This document shows positions 7,176-15,947 of a DNA stretch of 45,180 bases, piece after piece (within the stretch, counting starts at the first letter, position 1; each line of letters starts with the position of its first letter). The DNA is from an uncultured Clostridia bacterium (GTDB lineage Bacteria; Bacillota; Clostridia; Christensenellales; Borkfalkiaceae): positions 1-45,180 of the forward strand of contig CALWAU010000021.1 in NCBI GenBank assembly GCA_944375795.1. Direction: 5' to 3'. The notes beneath the pieces are model-generated. The model saw nothing but the letters and a program-made list of their open reading frames with translations. It searched no databases and was not told where the DNA came from. Made by a program: the position numbers and the translations under genes.

Positions 7176-8044
7176 CGGGCGGGCTTCGGGCGCTTTGCGC
7201 GATATTCGCGTTTCTCCTCGGGTGCGTGTTTTTCAGCTTCGGCGGCGTGGTCGTCGCCCGTCTGCCGAGAGGGGAAAGCATCGTTTCGCCCGGGTCGCAC
7301 TGCGACCGCTGCGGCAGGACGCTGAAATGGTACGAAAATATCCCGCTCGTCAGCTGGCTGCTGCAAAGGGGCAGATGCCGCGGCTGCGGCGAAAAGATCG
7401 GGGCCTTTCCCTTCCTTTTCGAGCTGTTCGGCGGCCTCGGGTTCCTCGCGGCTTTCCTGCGGTTCGGGCTCGCGCCGGAGACGCTTTTCGCCTTCGCCGT
7501 CATCTGGCTGGTCGGCGTGATGGCGGGGATCGATTGGGAAAATCATTTCGCCTACGACGGAATGCAAATCGCCTATTTTCTGCTTTCCGCGGGCTACGCC
7601 CTTTTCCTCTGCCTCGCGCGAGAGGGGCGTTGGTCGGATTTCGTCATCGGCGGCGTCGCCGGGTTTGCGGTTTTTCTGCTCATCAAGGGCGTGGGCAGGC
7701 TCATCGCCCGGCGGGAGTGCATGGGCATGGGCGACGTTTTGTTCATGGGCAGCACGGGGGTGCTCGTCGGCTGGAAAGCGCTGCTGTTCTGCGTGCTCGT
7801 CGCCTCCGTCGTCGGGGCGATCGTCGAATTGGTCCGCGAACGCCTGCACGCCCGCAGGCGCGGGCAGGGGCGGCAACAAGGGGCCGCCGACGGTTCGGGC
7901 GCGCAATGCGCCAAAGACATAGGGGAGGAATCGGACGAAAAGGAGCGGGAGGTGGCGTTTCTGCCCTATCTCGCGCTCGGTGCCGTCGCCGCGATGCTGT
8001 TCGGTGCGCCCGTCCTCGCGTGGTATCTGGGAGTGTTGGCATAA
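7172..8044 (+). CDS. pilD: prepilin peptidase / N-methyltransferase
   Basis: This 290-residue polytopic membrane protein belongs to the bifunctional aspartic peptidase family (PilD/GspO/TcpJ). Two CxxC pairs, CDRCG (about residue 40) and CRGCG (about 68), mark the N-terminal methyltransferase/zinc segment. The catalytic aspartates are in GIDWENH (about 119) and GMGD (about 186). It removes the basic leaders of the pilins encoded upstream and methylates the new N-terminus. The start is GTG at 7172, with GGAGGGGAG just upstream and a 4-base overlap with the preceding gene. A hydrophilic Arg/Gln/Glu-rich loop before the last membrane span is longer than usual. Confidence 0.92.
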   Translation: MTGGLRALCAIFAFLLGCVFFSFGGVVVARLPRGESIVSPGSHCDRCGRTLKWYENIPLVSWLLQRGRCRGCGEKIGAFPFLFELFGGLGFLAAFLRFGLAPETLFAFAVIWLVGVMAGIDWENHFAYDGMQIAYFLLSAGYALFLCLAREGRWSDFVIGGVAGFAVFLLIKGVGRLIARRECMGMGDVLFMGSTGVLVGWKALLFCVLVASVVGAIVELVRERLHARRRGQGRQQGAADGSGAQCAKDIGEESDEKEREVAFLPYLALGAVAAMLFGAPVLAWYLGVLA

Positions 8045-9249
8045 TGGCGTTATATCGTTGTAAAGTCATCGACCCCCTCGGCAAAAACAGGGTGGTCCAA
8101 AGAGAGGCGGGCGACGAGGAATCGCTCCGCGCGGAGCTGAAACGGGACGGGTTCGTGCCCCTCCGTCTCTCCGTCCTCGAGGAGAAAAAACCAAACGTCT
8201 TTTTCTCCGTCAGCAGCAAGGTGAAAATGTCCGAGGTCATTCCTTTCCTCAGGCAGTTCGCCGTCCTCGTCAAGGCCTCCGTGCCCATCGCTCAGGCCCT
8301 CGATATCCTGCGCAAACAAAAACACACCAAGGCCTTTCAGAAGGTGCTGCTCGAGGTCTCCCACGACGTGCGCTCCGGCGTGTCCCTCTCCGATTCCTTC
8401 GGCAGACACCCCAAGGTCTTTCCCGAGTTTTTCGTCAACATGGTCGCTATCGGCGAGGCCGCCGGCTCCCTCGACAGCGTCCTCGAAAGCATGGCCGATT
8501 ATTACGAGAACGACCGCAAAATCAAACGCAAGGCCAAGTCCGCCATGACCTATCCCTGCATCCTCCTCGTACTCATCGTCGCCGTGCTCGCCTTTATTAC
8601 GCTGTTTATCCTGCCCCAGTTCGAGGGGACTATCCGGGAGCTGGGCGGGGACGTGCCCGGCATTACCAGGGCTTTGATGAACTTCTCCGCCTTCGTGCGG
8701 ACGCACCTGATTCAAATCGTGCTCGGCATCGCCGCCGCCGTCCTCGTGCTCTTTCTTTTCTTCCGCACGCGCACCGGCCGATACGTCAAGGATTGGATTA
8801 AATTCCATACCCCTTTCCTGGGAAAAATCGAACGGGCGCTGATGACTTCGCGTTTTTCCAAAGCTTTCATCATTCTGCTCGAAAGCGGCATGAACATCAC
8901 CGACTGTATGGAAAATCTGCGCCGAATGCTCGGCAACGAGGTGTTCGGGCGACGATTCGAGTATACCATAGAAGAAGTCAAGCGCGGGCGGCGTCTCGCG
9001 CCGGCGATGGAAAATACCAAGCTCTTTCCCGATATGCTCATCGCCATGATCGACGTGGGGGAGCGCAGCGGCAATATCGAGGAGGTTCTGCGTTCTACCT
9101 GCAGCTATTTCGACGAGTCCGTCGAAACCGCCATCACCCGCGCGACTACCGCGCTGGAACCGATGATGATCGTATTGCTCGGCGGCGTCGTCGCCGTGGT
9201 CGTTCTGTCGGTTCTGCTGCCGATGATTTCGCTGATGAGCAGCATCTGA
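8044..9249 (+). CDS. pilC: type IV pilus inner-membrane platform protein
   Basis: This 401-residue PilC/GspF-family protein has an N-terminal cytoplasmic segment and two copies of the T2SSF domain. The first holds FLRQFAVLVKASVPIAQAL and the second FSKAFIILLESGMNITDCM. Membrane helices lie around residues 175-195, 220-240 and 375-395. It anchors the assembly ATPase and helps transfer pilin subunits into the growing fibre. The start ATG shares one base with the pilD stop. Size and layout are normal for the family. Confidence 0.93.
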   Translation: MALYRCKVIDPLGKNRVVQREAGDEESLRAELKRDGFVPLRLSVLEEKKPNVFFSVSSKVKMSEVIPFLRQFAVLVKASVPIAQALDILRKQKHTKAFQKVLLEVSHDVRSGVSLSDSFGRHPKVFPEFFVNMVAIGEAAGSLDSVLESMADYYENDRKIKRKAKSAMTYPCILLVLIVAVLAFITLFILPQFEGTIRELGGDVPGITRALMNFSAFVRTHLIQIVLGIAAAVLVLFLFFRTRTGRYVKDWIKFHTPFLGKIERALMTSRFSKAFIILLESGMNITDCMENLRRMLGNEVFGRRFEYTIEEVKRGRRLAPAMENTKLFPDMLIAMIDVGERSGNIEEVLRSTCSYFDESVETAITRATTALEPMMIVLLGGVVAVVVLSVLLPMISLMSSI

Positions 9250-9372
9250 CGGCGCTCGGGGGCGCCGCAGTCGGCGCTACGCCGTTCGCTTTTGCCCGTC
9301 TCCATGGGGCAGGGCTGCGGCGAACGTACAGGATTTCCGCCTCGGGGCGGAACAGAGAGGATAACGGCATTC

Positions 9373-11031
9373 ATGATTTTCAACGAATTGTTCGGCAGGT
9401 TTCTGTCGGAAAAAGGAGACATCACAAGGGCGGAAGCCGCGGAATGGGTGAAAAAGGCCGACGAAAATGCCTCGCCTCTCCACGCCGAGCTCGTCAAGGC
9501 AAAAATCCTTTCCGAAGAGGGGGCGTATATCGCGCTCGCCGAATACCTGGGTGTCGATTATCGCTTTTGTCAGCTCTCCGAGATCGACCCGAAGCTCGTC
9601 GGGAAATTCTCTCTCGAACGGCTCATGGAATTGCAGGCCGTGCCCGTGGAGGAAAGCGCGTCTGCTTTGACGCTGCTCTGCGGAAATCCCTTCCGCTTCG
9701 AGGAACTGCGTTCGCTCCGCTTCGAGACGGACAAGGAATTGAAATTCGTTCTCAGCGTGCCTTCGCAGGTCGCCAACATCCTCGAATACGTCAGCAACAA
9801 GCTGCAACAGGTGTCCGTGCTCACCGACTATTCGGCGACGGATACCGACATCACCGAGGCGGACGGGGAACTCTCCATCGACGCGCCCGTCATCAAACTC
9901 GGGGATTCCATTCTGAAAGAGGCGGTAAGCCGCGGGGCTTCCGATATCCATATCGAGCCATTCGAGGCCGAGGTCGTCATCCGCTTCCGCATCGACGGCC
10001 GACTGACCAGGATCGATACCATTCCCGTGCATCTGTATCCCGCGCTGCTCGCCCGGTTCAAGATTATGGCAAACCTCAACATCGCCCAAAGGCGCCTGCC
10101 TCAGGACGGGAAAATCGGGCTTTCCATAAACGACCGGGAGTACGATTTCCGCGTTTCCACCATGCCGACCATTCACGGGGAAAAGCTCGTCATCCGTATT
10201 TATAATATCGGGTTCTCCAACGACGATATGGAAAATCTCGGCATCGCGGGGCGGCAGAAAGAATTGGTGGAAGGCCTGCTCTCCCGCCCGCACGGCATTA
10301 TTCTTCTCACCGGCCCGACCGGGAGCGGCAAGTCTACCTCCCTCTATACCTTCCTCCGCTATCTCAATACCGAGGATACCAATATCATCACCGTCGAGGA
10401 CCCCGTCGAAAACGAAATTGTGGGAATCAATCAGATTCAGGTCAACCCCAAGGCGAACCTGACTTTCGCGACGGCGCTCCGCTCCATTCTGCGGCAGGAT
10501 CCCAACATCATCATGATCGGCGAGATCCGCGACGAGGAAACGGCGCAGATCGCCACCCGCGCCGCCATTACCGGACACCTGGTGCTTTCGTCCATTCATA
10601 CCAACGACGCCGTGGGCACCGTCACCCGACTGATAGATATGGGGATACCCAAATACCTGGTTGCCGATTCCCTGCTCGGCGCAATTTCCCAGCGGCTGGT
10701 GAGAAAGCTCTGCCCCCGTTGTCGGAAGGAGGACAAAACCACCGTCTACGAGATGCAGATGCTCGGGCTGGAACAGCCCGCTCCCATTTACCGCGCCGTC
10801 GGCTGCCCCTATTGCAACCATACGGGCTATTTCGGCCGCATCGGCGTCTTTGAAATTATGATCGTCGACGAACGGGTGCGCGAGATCATCGCGGAGCCCG
10901 GCTTCACGAGCGAGAAGCTCAACGAATATCTCCGGACCAATATGCAGAGTCTGGAGGACAGCGCAAAACAGAGGATCTTGAACGGCGAAACCACTCTCGA
11001 AGAATTTGAGCGGTTGGCAGACGTCGTATGA
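9373..11031 (+). CDS. pilB: type IV pilus assembly ATPase
   Basis: This 552-residue GspE/PilB-family ATPase powers subunit extraction and fibre growth. It has a GspE N-terminal domain (residues 1-150), Walker A GPTGSGKST (about residue 313), an aspartate box (ITVEDPVENEI), Walker B IIMIGEIRDEE, a His box (LSSIHTNDA), and the tetracysteine zinc site CPRC (about 446) ... CPYC (about 477) typical of assembly rather than retraction ATPases. ATG at 9373 was chosen to fit the family N-terminus; the GAGAGG upstream is about 12 nt away, longer than usual. No PilT retraction ATPase follows. Confidence 0.94.
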   Translation: MIFNELFGRFLSEKGDITRAEAAEWVKKADENASPLHAELVKAKILSEEGAYIALAEYLGVDYRFCQLSEIDPKLVGKFSLERLMELQAVPVEESASALTLLCGNPFRFEELRSLRFETDKELKFVLSVPSQVANILEYVSNKLQQVSVLTDYSATDTDITEADGELSIDAPVIKLGDSILKEAVSRGASDIHIEPFEAEVVIRFRIDGRLTRIDTIPVHLYPALLARFKIMANLNIAQRRLPQDGKIGLSINDREYDFRVSTMPTIHGEKLVIRIYNIGFSNDDMENLGIAGRQKELVEGLLSRPHGIILLTGPTGSGKSTSLYTFLRYLNTEDTNIITVEDPVENEIVGINQIQVNPKANLTFATALRSILRQDPNIIMIGEIRDEETAQIATRAAITGHLVLSSIHTNDAVGTVTRLIDMGIPKYLVADSLLGAISQRLVRKLCPRCRKEDKTTVYEMQMLGLEQPAPIYRAVGCPYCNHTGYFGRIGVFEIMIVDERVREIIAEPGFTSEKLNEYLRTNMQSLEDSAKQRILNGETTLEEFERLADVV

Positions 11032-11062
11032 GGATAATTTAATTTGACAAGGAGAACATAGT

Positions 11063-11473
11063 ATGAGTAACGAATTCTGGATTCTTTTATCGATCGTTTC
11101 TGCCGATCTGGCAATCCTTATCCTGGCTTTTCTGGTCCTGAAAATCATCAGGCTGGCCAGATATAAGGGCAAGTACGGCTATGCAACCGCGCAGATCAAC
11201 GGGGAGTATTACAAGCTCTATCCCGTCGGCAAAAAGAAGGCCGAGGACGGCGACATGGATGAGGATGTTCTGCAGCTGAGGGTCAGGCGCGGGAAAAATG
11301 CCGCCGCGGGCAACGGCGCGGCAACTCCGAAGGAAGCTTCCGCTCAGCGTCCGTATGCCAATAACGTCTATACGGCCACCGGCATATTTTTGCCCGTCGT
11401 GCCGATGAACCGGCCCGAAGCCAAAAAGCAAGAGGAACAGAAATCCGAAACGTTTCATATCGATTACGAATAA
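11063..11473 (+). CDS. unknown single-span membrane protein, last gene of pilus operon
   Basis: I do not recognise this 136-residue protein. One N-terminal membrane helix (about residues 5-30) is followed by a basic stretch, a short folded segment around YATAQINGEYYKLYPVGKKK and a low-complexity hydrophilic tail. It starts 32 bases after pilB with a good ribosome-binding site (AAGGAG), and no promoter is visible between them. It is therefore probably part of the pilus transcript. It might be an accessory alignment protein standing in for PilN/PilO, which are missing, but nothing in the sequence proves that. Confidence 0.6.
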   Translation: MSNEFWILLSIVSADLAILILAFLVLKIIRLARYKGKYGYATAQINGEYYKLYPVGKKKAEDGDMDEDVLQLRVRRGKNAAAGNGAATPKEASAQRPYANNVYTATGIFLPVVPMNRPEAKKQEEQKSETFHIDYE

Positions 11474-11733
11474 TTTACGGATTGCAGGCAATGTACCGTA
11501 AAAATATTCCGAAAAGAAAGCGTTTTTTTGCCGTTGAAGGGTGTACCCGTGGGCGCAAGGGGACGGCGGCCGTTTTCGATTGCGCGTCGTTTCGTGCGAG
11601 GGCGTAAAGGGCTTTTCGGATTTCGGGAAAGAGAATGTCTTTGACAGAAAAAATGAACGCGAAAACCGCAGCGATCGGCGTCGATTGCTGCGGTTGTTGT
11701 TTTCAGCGGAGATATTTTACCGGAAGATCGCCG
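11474..11733. other. convergent intergenic gap with bidirectional hairpin
   Basis: This is the 260-bp spacer between the pilus operon and the convergent AraC gene. It contains an imperfect palindrome just after the stop (about 11476-11500), a T7 run near 11524 without a strong stem, and the terminator hairpin at 11664-11695. No gene is supported. Confidence 0.6.
11664..11695. terminator. bidirectional terminator hairpin
   Basis: A 14-bp stem with one G-T pair joins 11664-11677 and 11682-11695 around a 4-nt loop. GTTGTTTT follows on the + strand, and TTTTCGCG followed by a T6 run on the - strand. It lies between convergent genes and could serve both. Confidence 0.6.
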
Positions 11734-12652
11734 TCAGTCCGTCCAATGCACGTCCATTTTTTGTTGGAGAAATTTTTTATAGGCGCGCGGAGACATTCCG
11801 ATATGGCGGGAAAAATTTTTATTGAAATTTTGTTTGTTGTTATATCCGACCTGGGCGGCAATTTCGGAAATGGGAATATTCGTCTTTTCCAGCAGCATTT
11901 TTGCCTTGATTACCTTGAACTGATTTATGTATTCGTTGATGGTCATAGAAAATTCGTCCGAAAAAAGCTTGTTCAGATAATTTTGCGTTACGCCTGCGGC
12001 GTCCGCCGTCTTTTTTGCCGTGATGCCGTGGGCGTAATTTTCGGCAATGTATTTCGTCGCCTTGCGCAGATATTTTATACCCGTAAACGAATGAACTGCG
12101 TTTTGTGCAACGTAATTGTGGGCTATTTGCAAAAATATCGCGGCGAGGCTGAAATCGACGTAGGTCGTCCGGTAGCTGCCCGCGGCGTTCCAGATGTCCT
12201 CCATGGAAGCGAGATATTCGATGAGATGACTGAATTGGGCCCCGAGATTGTAATGATCGCTCAGGACCATCAGTCTCTCTTTTTCCGCAATCATGGCCTT
12301 GAAATTCCGATCGTTGTCGATCAGAGTCTTGATGGAAAGGCAGAGCGGTTCGACCGGAGAGGAATAATTGAGCTCCATGTTGAATATCTGCGTTTCCTTG
12401 TCTCCCACCGTAATTTTGTGCACGACGCCGCCGTCGATGACGACAAATTCGCCCGTCGATACTTTGGTTTTCCGCCAGGGGCGTCCGCCGATTCCCTGTA
12501 AGTCACGACGATTTCCCCGAAATTCACATACATGAACTCGAGATAATCGTGAACGTGAAATTCATGTCGAAGTTTTTGTAGATGCGCTTGTAATAATAAA
12601 TGACGTCGAAAAAGTAGAAGTATCCCGCCTGATCGTACATTGAAGATGACAT
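11734..12652 (-). pseudogene. AraC-family regulator with two single-base frameshifts
   Basis: Read with two corrections, this is a complete AraC regulator of about 305 residues: a cupin sensing domain and a C-terminal double HTH (GITAKKTADAAGVTQNYLNKL and ISEIAAQVGYNNKQNFNKNF). The first break is near 12556, where one base is missing inside what should read NFHVHDYLEFMYVNFGE. The second is near 12494, where CCC replaces an expected CCCC before WRKTKVSTGEFVVIDGG. Both are single-base deletions, so this is either recent decay or assembly error. Uncorrected, only the 229-residue part from 12423 is open, which keeps the HTH. Promoter and ribosome-binding site (AAGGGGA) are intact. It lies divergent to the sugar operon and is its likely regulator. 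Confidence 0.8.
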
Positions 12653-12711
12653 GATATCTTTCCCCTTAACATGCTGCCTTTTTGCCGCCGGCATCCCGGC
12701 GTCCCGATTTT

Positions 12712-12740
12712 ATCATAGCTCAAACAAGCGCGTTTGTCAA
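12712..12740 (-). promoter_or_regulatory. promoter of the AraC gene
   Basis: On the - strand the sequence reads TTGACA (12740-12735), a 17-bp spacer and TATGAT (12717-12712). A small inverted repeat CAAAC/GTTTG (12721-12725/12732-12736) lies in the spacer and could be an operator, but the arms are short. Confidence 0.75.
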
Positions 12741-12814
12741 TAAAAATTTAGTGAAATTTGTTTGAATTTTATTCCATCGTGGCAAAAAAGACAAAATAAT
12801 TATCTTTTCACCTC

Positions 12815-12842
12815 TTGAAATTTTGAAAAAGTATGTTATACT
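12815..12842 (+). promoter_or_regulatory. promoter of the carbohydrate operon
   Basis: TTGAAA (12815-12820), a 16-bp spacer and TATACT (12837-12842) with an extended TG one base upstream of the -10. It lies 55 bp before the first lipoprotein gene and about 75 bp from the divergent AraC promoter, leaving room for a shared operator region. Confidence 0.65.
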
Positions 12843-12896
12843 TGACAGGAAAGAAGCCGAGAGAAAAAATTAAAAATCGGCGAAGGAGGTTTTGTT

Positions 12897-14300
12897 ATGA
12901 AACAATTCAGTAAAGCTGGGGGGGGGGTGTTATTATCCGTTCTTCTGTTGTTCGCCGGCTGCGGCGGAGGCGGTGGGGGAAATAACTCCGCACCCGTCGT
13001 GTCGGCAGAGCTTCCCTATACCGTGGCGGCGGTAGGAGACACCATCGTTCTTCCCGAAGCGAGCGTGGAAGATGAGGAGACGCTTACCGCAACCGCGGCG
13101 GTGTATAAGGGGACGGAGAAGGTAGCGGACGTGACGGACGGTACTTTTACGCCGTCGTCCGCGGGCGATTACACCGTTCGCTATACCGCGACGGACAGCG
13201 CGGGGCAGGCGGGAACGGCGGAGATTTCTCTGCACATTGTCGAAAATGTGCTGAATACCGCAATCACGGCGACGATTCCCGCGGGGGAAAGCATGGAAAT
13301 CCGTCTGGGCAGCGGTGCGATAAACGCAGCCACCGGAGAAACGGACGGAACGTTCAGCGCGGGCGATTACGATTTTATGTATTCGGACATCGCCAACGGG
13401 GGAACGGAGGCCGTCACGGTAGGGACCAAACTTGTCGGCGCTTCTTCGACGACGGATTTGACCGCCATCGAGGGGAGTCTGTACGAAAATATGTCCGTTT
13501 CCGCGTCGGCGACCAAAACGCTGCGCTTTACGGGGGAATATCTCGTAAATAAGGCGGGGGTAACGGGAGACGTGTCCCAGGTCGTATATTTCGTCGAGAA
13601 TGGCGGGGACGCGGAAAAGAGCGTGACGCTCACCGTGAAAAACTTTGTCCTCGGCGAAGCGGAAACGGTGGATTCGCTGCACTTTAAGGCGGCGGAGTCC
13701 AAAGAGGGGGTGGAAGATACTTACATCGATCTTACAAATCTTAAATCGGTCATCGACGTCCGCGGCGAGACGACGCTCGACTATATCCGCAAGGTAAAGG
13801 TGAGCGGACAGGGCGAGGTGGGCGCAAGCGTCACGGAGGACGGAAAACTTCGCCTCACCGTGGATACCACGGCGGGAGCGACCACGGCCCAGTGGCATTT
13901 CTTCTCGTGGGATTCCATCGTCGGCGTTCCCGAGCAGGGACTTTTGAAGCGCGACCTCAGTCAGGCGGAATATCTCGTGATGGTCTTTGAACGGGATGCG
14001 GGCGTTTCTTACGGCGATGCGACCATCTGTATGCTTTTGCAATCGGACGACTGGGGCGTAAGCTGGAGTCTCCCTTGCCCGTATCAGTCGTACAATAATA
14101 TGTGGTTTGCGAACATCACCAATCAGGATGAAGAAAACGAAAACCTTGTGTATTATTATTTCCCGCTCAAACAGCAGATAGAGGACGAGGTGATTCAGTC
14201 TGATTGGTGCGCCAATGTCGATTCGCTGCAGATCCAGATGGCGGCGTTGCCCACGGGCGCCGAATACGGCATTACGGTACACGGCATTTATTGGTGCTGA
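12897..14300 (+). CDS. surface lipoprotein with Ig-like domain; G10 tract in signal peptide
   Basis: This 467-residue lipoprotein has a signal peptide ending in lipobox LFAGC, a Gly-rich linker, an Ig-like domain at about residues 37-115 (AVGDTIVLPEA ... GDYTVRYTATDSAGQAG), and two further beta-rich regions without recognised family, the last ending in GITVHGIYWC. Codons for AGGGV in the signal peptide contain ten consecutive G (12918-12927), a tract that could slip and switch expression. A strong ribosome-binding site (AAGGAGG) precedes it. As first gene of the sugar operon it is probably a glycan-binding or glycan-handling surface protein; no catalytic motif is visible. Confidence 0.72.
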   Translation: MKQFSKAGGGVLLSVLLLFAGCGGGGGGNNSAPVVSAELPYTVAAVGDTIVLPEASVEDEETLTATAAVYKGTEKVADVTDGTFTPSSAGDYTVRYTATDSAGQAGTAEISLHIVENVLNTAITATIPAGESMEIRLGSGAINAATGETDGTFSAGDYDFMYSDIANGGTEAVTVGTKLVGASSTTDLTAIEGSLYENMSVSASATKTLRFTGEYLVNKAGVTGDVSQVVYFVENGGDAEKSVTLTVKNFVLGEAETVDSLHFKAAESKEGVEDTYIDLTNLKSVIDVRGETTLDYIRKVKVSGQGEVGASVTEDGKLRLTVDTTAGATTAQWHFFSWDSIVGVPEQGLLKRDLSQAEYLVMVFERDAGVSYGDATICMLLQSDDWGVSWSLPCPYQSYNNMWFANITNQDEENENLVYYYFPLKQQIEDEVIQSDWCANVDSLQIQMAALPTGAEYGITVHGIYWC

Positions 14301-14308
14301 CGACGGCG

Positions 14309-14336
14309 GCGGGCGCACCGAAATCGGCGCGCCCGC
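14309..14336 (+). other. GC-rich hairpin without T-tract inside the operon
   Basis: GCGGGCGC plus CCG (14309-14320) pairs with CGG plus GCGCCCGC (14325-14336), with one mismatch and a 4-nt loop. It lies in the short gap between two lipoprotein genes. It may set differential expression or mRNA stability. Confidence 0.5.
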
Positions 14337-14362
14337 CCGATTGAAAAAGGAGATTTTGTAAG

Positions 14363-15928
14363 ATGAAGACAAAGAGATGGATCAGTGTTTTTCTCGGCTG
14401 TCTGTTGGCGGGAAGTATGCTTTCTACGGCGGCCTGCGGCGGACGTAATCGCGGGAAAGTCGGCGTACTTCGGATAGACGCCTTTGAGGGCGGCGGCGGA
14501 GGCACTTATGCCCAGGAGCTTGCAGATGCCTATAAACAATACAATCCCGAAGTGACGATTGAAGTAAACTGCAATCCGCTGGTACCCGAAGAAGCTCCTA
14601 CGGCATTGGAAGCCAAAGAGTCGCCGGTTGATGTTTATATACTCAATGGTTTGAATATTGGCTCTCTGTGTGAAAACGCGGAAGGGGCGCTTGCTTCGCT
14701 CAATGATGTGTATGCGAGCAAACCTAAGACAGATGAAGAAGAGGGGACTAAAACCATTGAAGAACTCATCATGCCCGAAATTCTGCCCTCGATGAAGTAC
14801 GGGGGAGACAGGGAACCGTATGTCGGAAATTATTATGCCCTTCCTTTCGTGAGCAATCCTCATTCGCTCATCATCAACAAGACGTGCATGGACAGCTTGT
14901 TTGGCGAAGGAAATTGGGAGGTGCCGCGCACATCGGACGAGCTTGTCGAGCTTTGCGAGGAAATCAAGAATCTTAATGCGAAGGTGGACGTAGCGGGGAC
15001 GCAGTATGACGTTTATGCTTTCATCTATGCGGGCAATGCGCTGGAATATTGGCGGTATATGTGGTATCCGTGGATCGCTCAGTATGACGGAGAAGAGGCA
15101 TATACTGATGCGTTGTCCAGCCGTATCGACGGCGTGTATAACCGCGACGCACATTTTTCGGACGGAAAATTGGAGGCGATGAAAGCGCTGGAATCGATCA
15201 TCAAGCGGGAAAACGGCTATTGCCATCCCGACAGCATGAGTAACAATCACACGACGGTGCAACAGTATTTCATGCAGGGCAGGGCTGCGATGATGGTGTG
15301 TGGCGACTGGGTGGAGTCGGAAACGGATACGGCTTATCAGCCCGATCTCATGATGGTGAAATCGCCCATGCTTTCGGCGGTCGGCACCAAGCTCGGTATC
15401 ACGGACGAGCAGCTTTCCGCCGCGGTGAAGGCGGTGGACGAAGGCGGCGCTGCTCCTTCGGGCGTGAGCGAAACGGCCTTCGCGGAAATTACGGAGGCAA
15501 GGAAGATCGTCTTTACGCTCGCCAATACGCAGATTGCCGTCGTGCCCTCCACTTCCGTGAATATGGAGATCGCGTTCGATTTTCTTCGTTTCCTCTATAC
15601 GCAGGAAGGTTTTGATATTTCTGCCCGCGCAACGGGCGGGTCGCGTCTTCCCGTGGAAGATTATCAGCTTGATGAAGATTTTGTTTCTTCCATGAGTATG
15701 TTTGAACGGAGCGTTGTAGACATTGCCGAATCGGACATCACTTATATCTTTACGGGCAGCAATGACCCTATCGTATACCGCGCGGGGCTGAGCGACTTTT
15801 TGCGCAGCGAGAAACCCGAGCTGTCTATGGGAAAGAGATCCAATCCGTTGACGGCGCAAGAGGTGTTCGATGCGGAAAAATCGATGGTTTATTCCAATTG
15901 GGACACCTATATGAGCATGGTTTCCTGA
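14363..15928 (+). CDS. ABC sugar transporter substrate-binding lipoprotein
   Basis: This 521-residue lipoprotein has a signal peptide and lipobox STAAC, followed by a family-1 solute-binding fold typical of CUT1 importers. The start of the mature fold contains VGVLRIDAFEGGGGGTYAQE, and the hinge region includes YYALPFVSNPHSLIINKT. It is longer than the usual 420-450 residues, which is common for binding proteins of larger oligosaccharides. It would deliver substrate to the two permeases that follow. AAGGAG precedes the start. Substrate cannot be read from the sequence; the neighbouring alpha-galactosidase suggests an alpha-galactoside. Confidence 0.88.
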   Translation: MKTKRWISVFLGCLLAGSMLSTAACGGRNRGKVGVLRIDAFEGGGGGTYAQELADAYKQYNPEVTIEVNCNPLVPEEAPTALEAKESPVDVYILNGLNIGSLCENAEGALASLNDVYASKPKTDEEEGTKTIEELIMPEILPSMKYGGDREPYVGNYYALPFVSNPHSLIINKTCMDSLFGEGNWEVPRTSDELVELCEEIKNLNAKVDVAGTQYDVYAFIYAGNALEYWRYMWYPWIAQYDGEEAYTDALSSRIDGVYNRDAHFSDGKLEAMKALESIIKRENGYCHPDSMSNNHTTVQQYFMQGRAAMMVCGDWVESETDTAYQPDLMMVKSPMLSAVGTKLGITDEQLSAAVKAVDEGGAAPSGVSETAFAEITEARKIVFTLANTQIAVVPSTSVNMEIAFDFLRFLYTQEGFDISARATGGSRLPVEDYQLDEDFVSSMSMFERSVVDIAESDITYIFTGSNDPIVYRAGLSDFLRSEKPELSMGKRSNPLTAQEVFDAEKSMVYSNWDTYMSMVS

Positions 15929-15947
15929 TGAAGAAAAAGGTGAGTGT

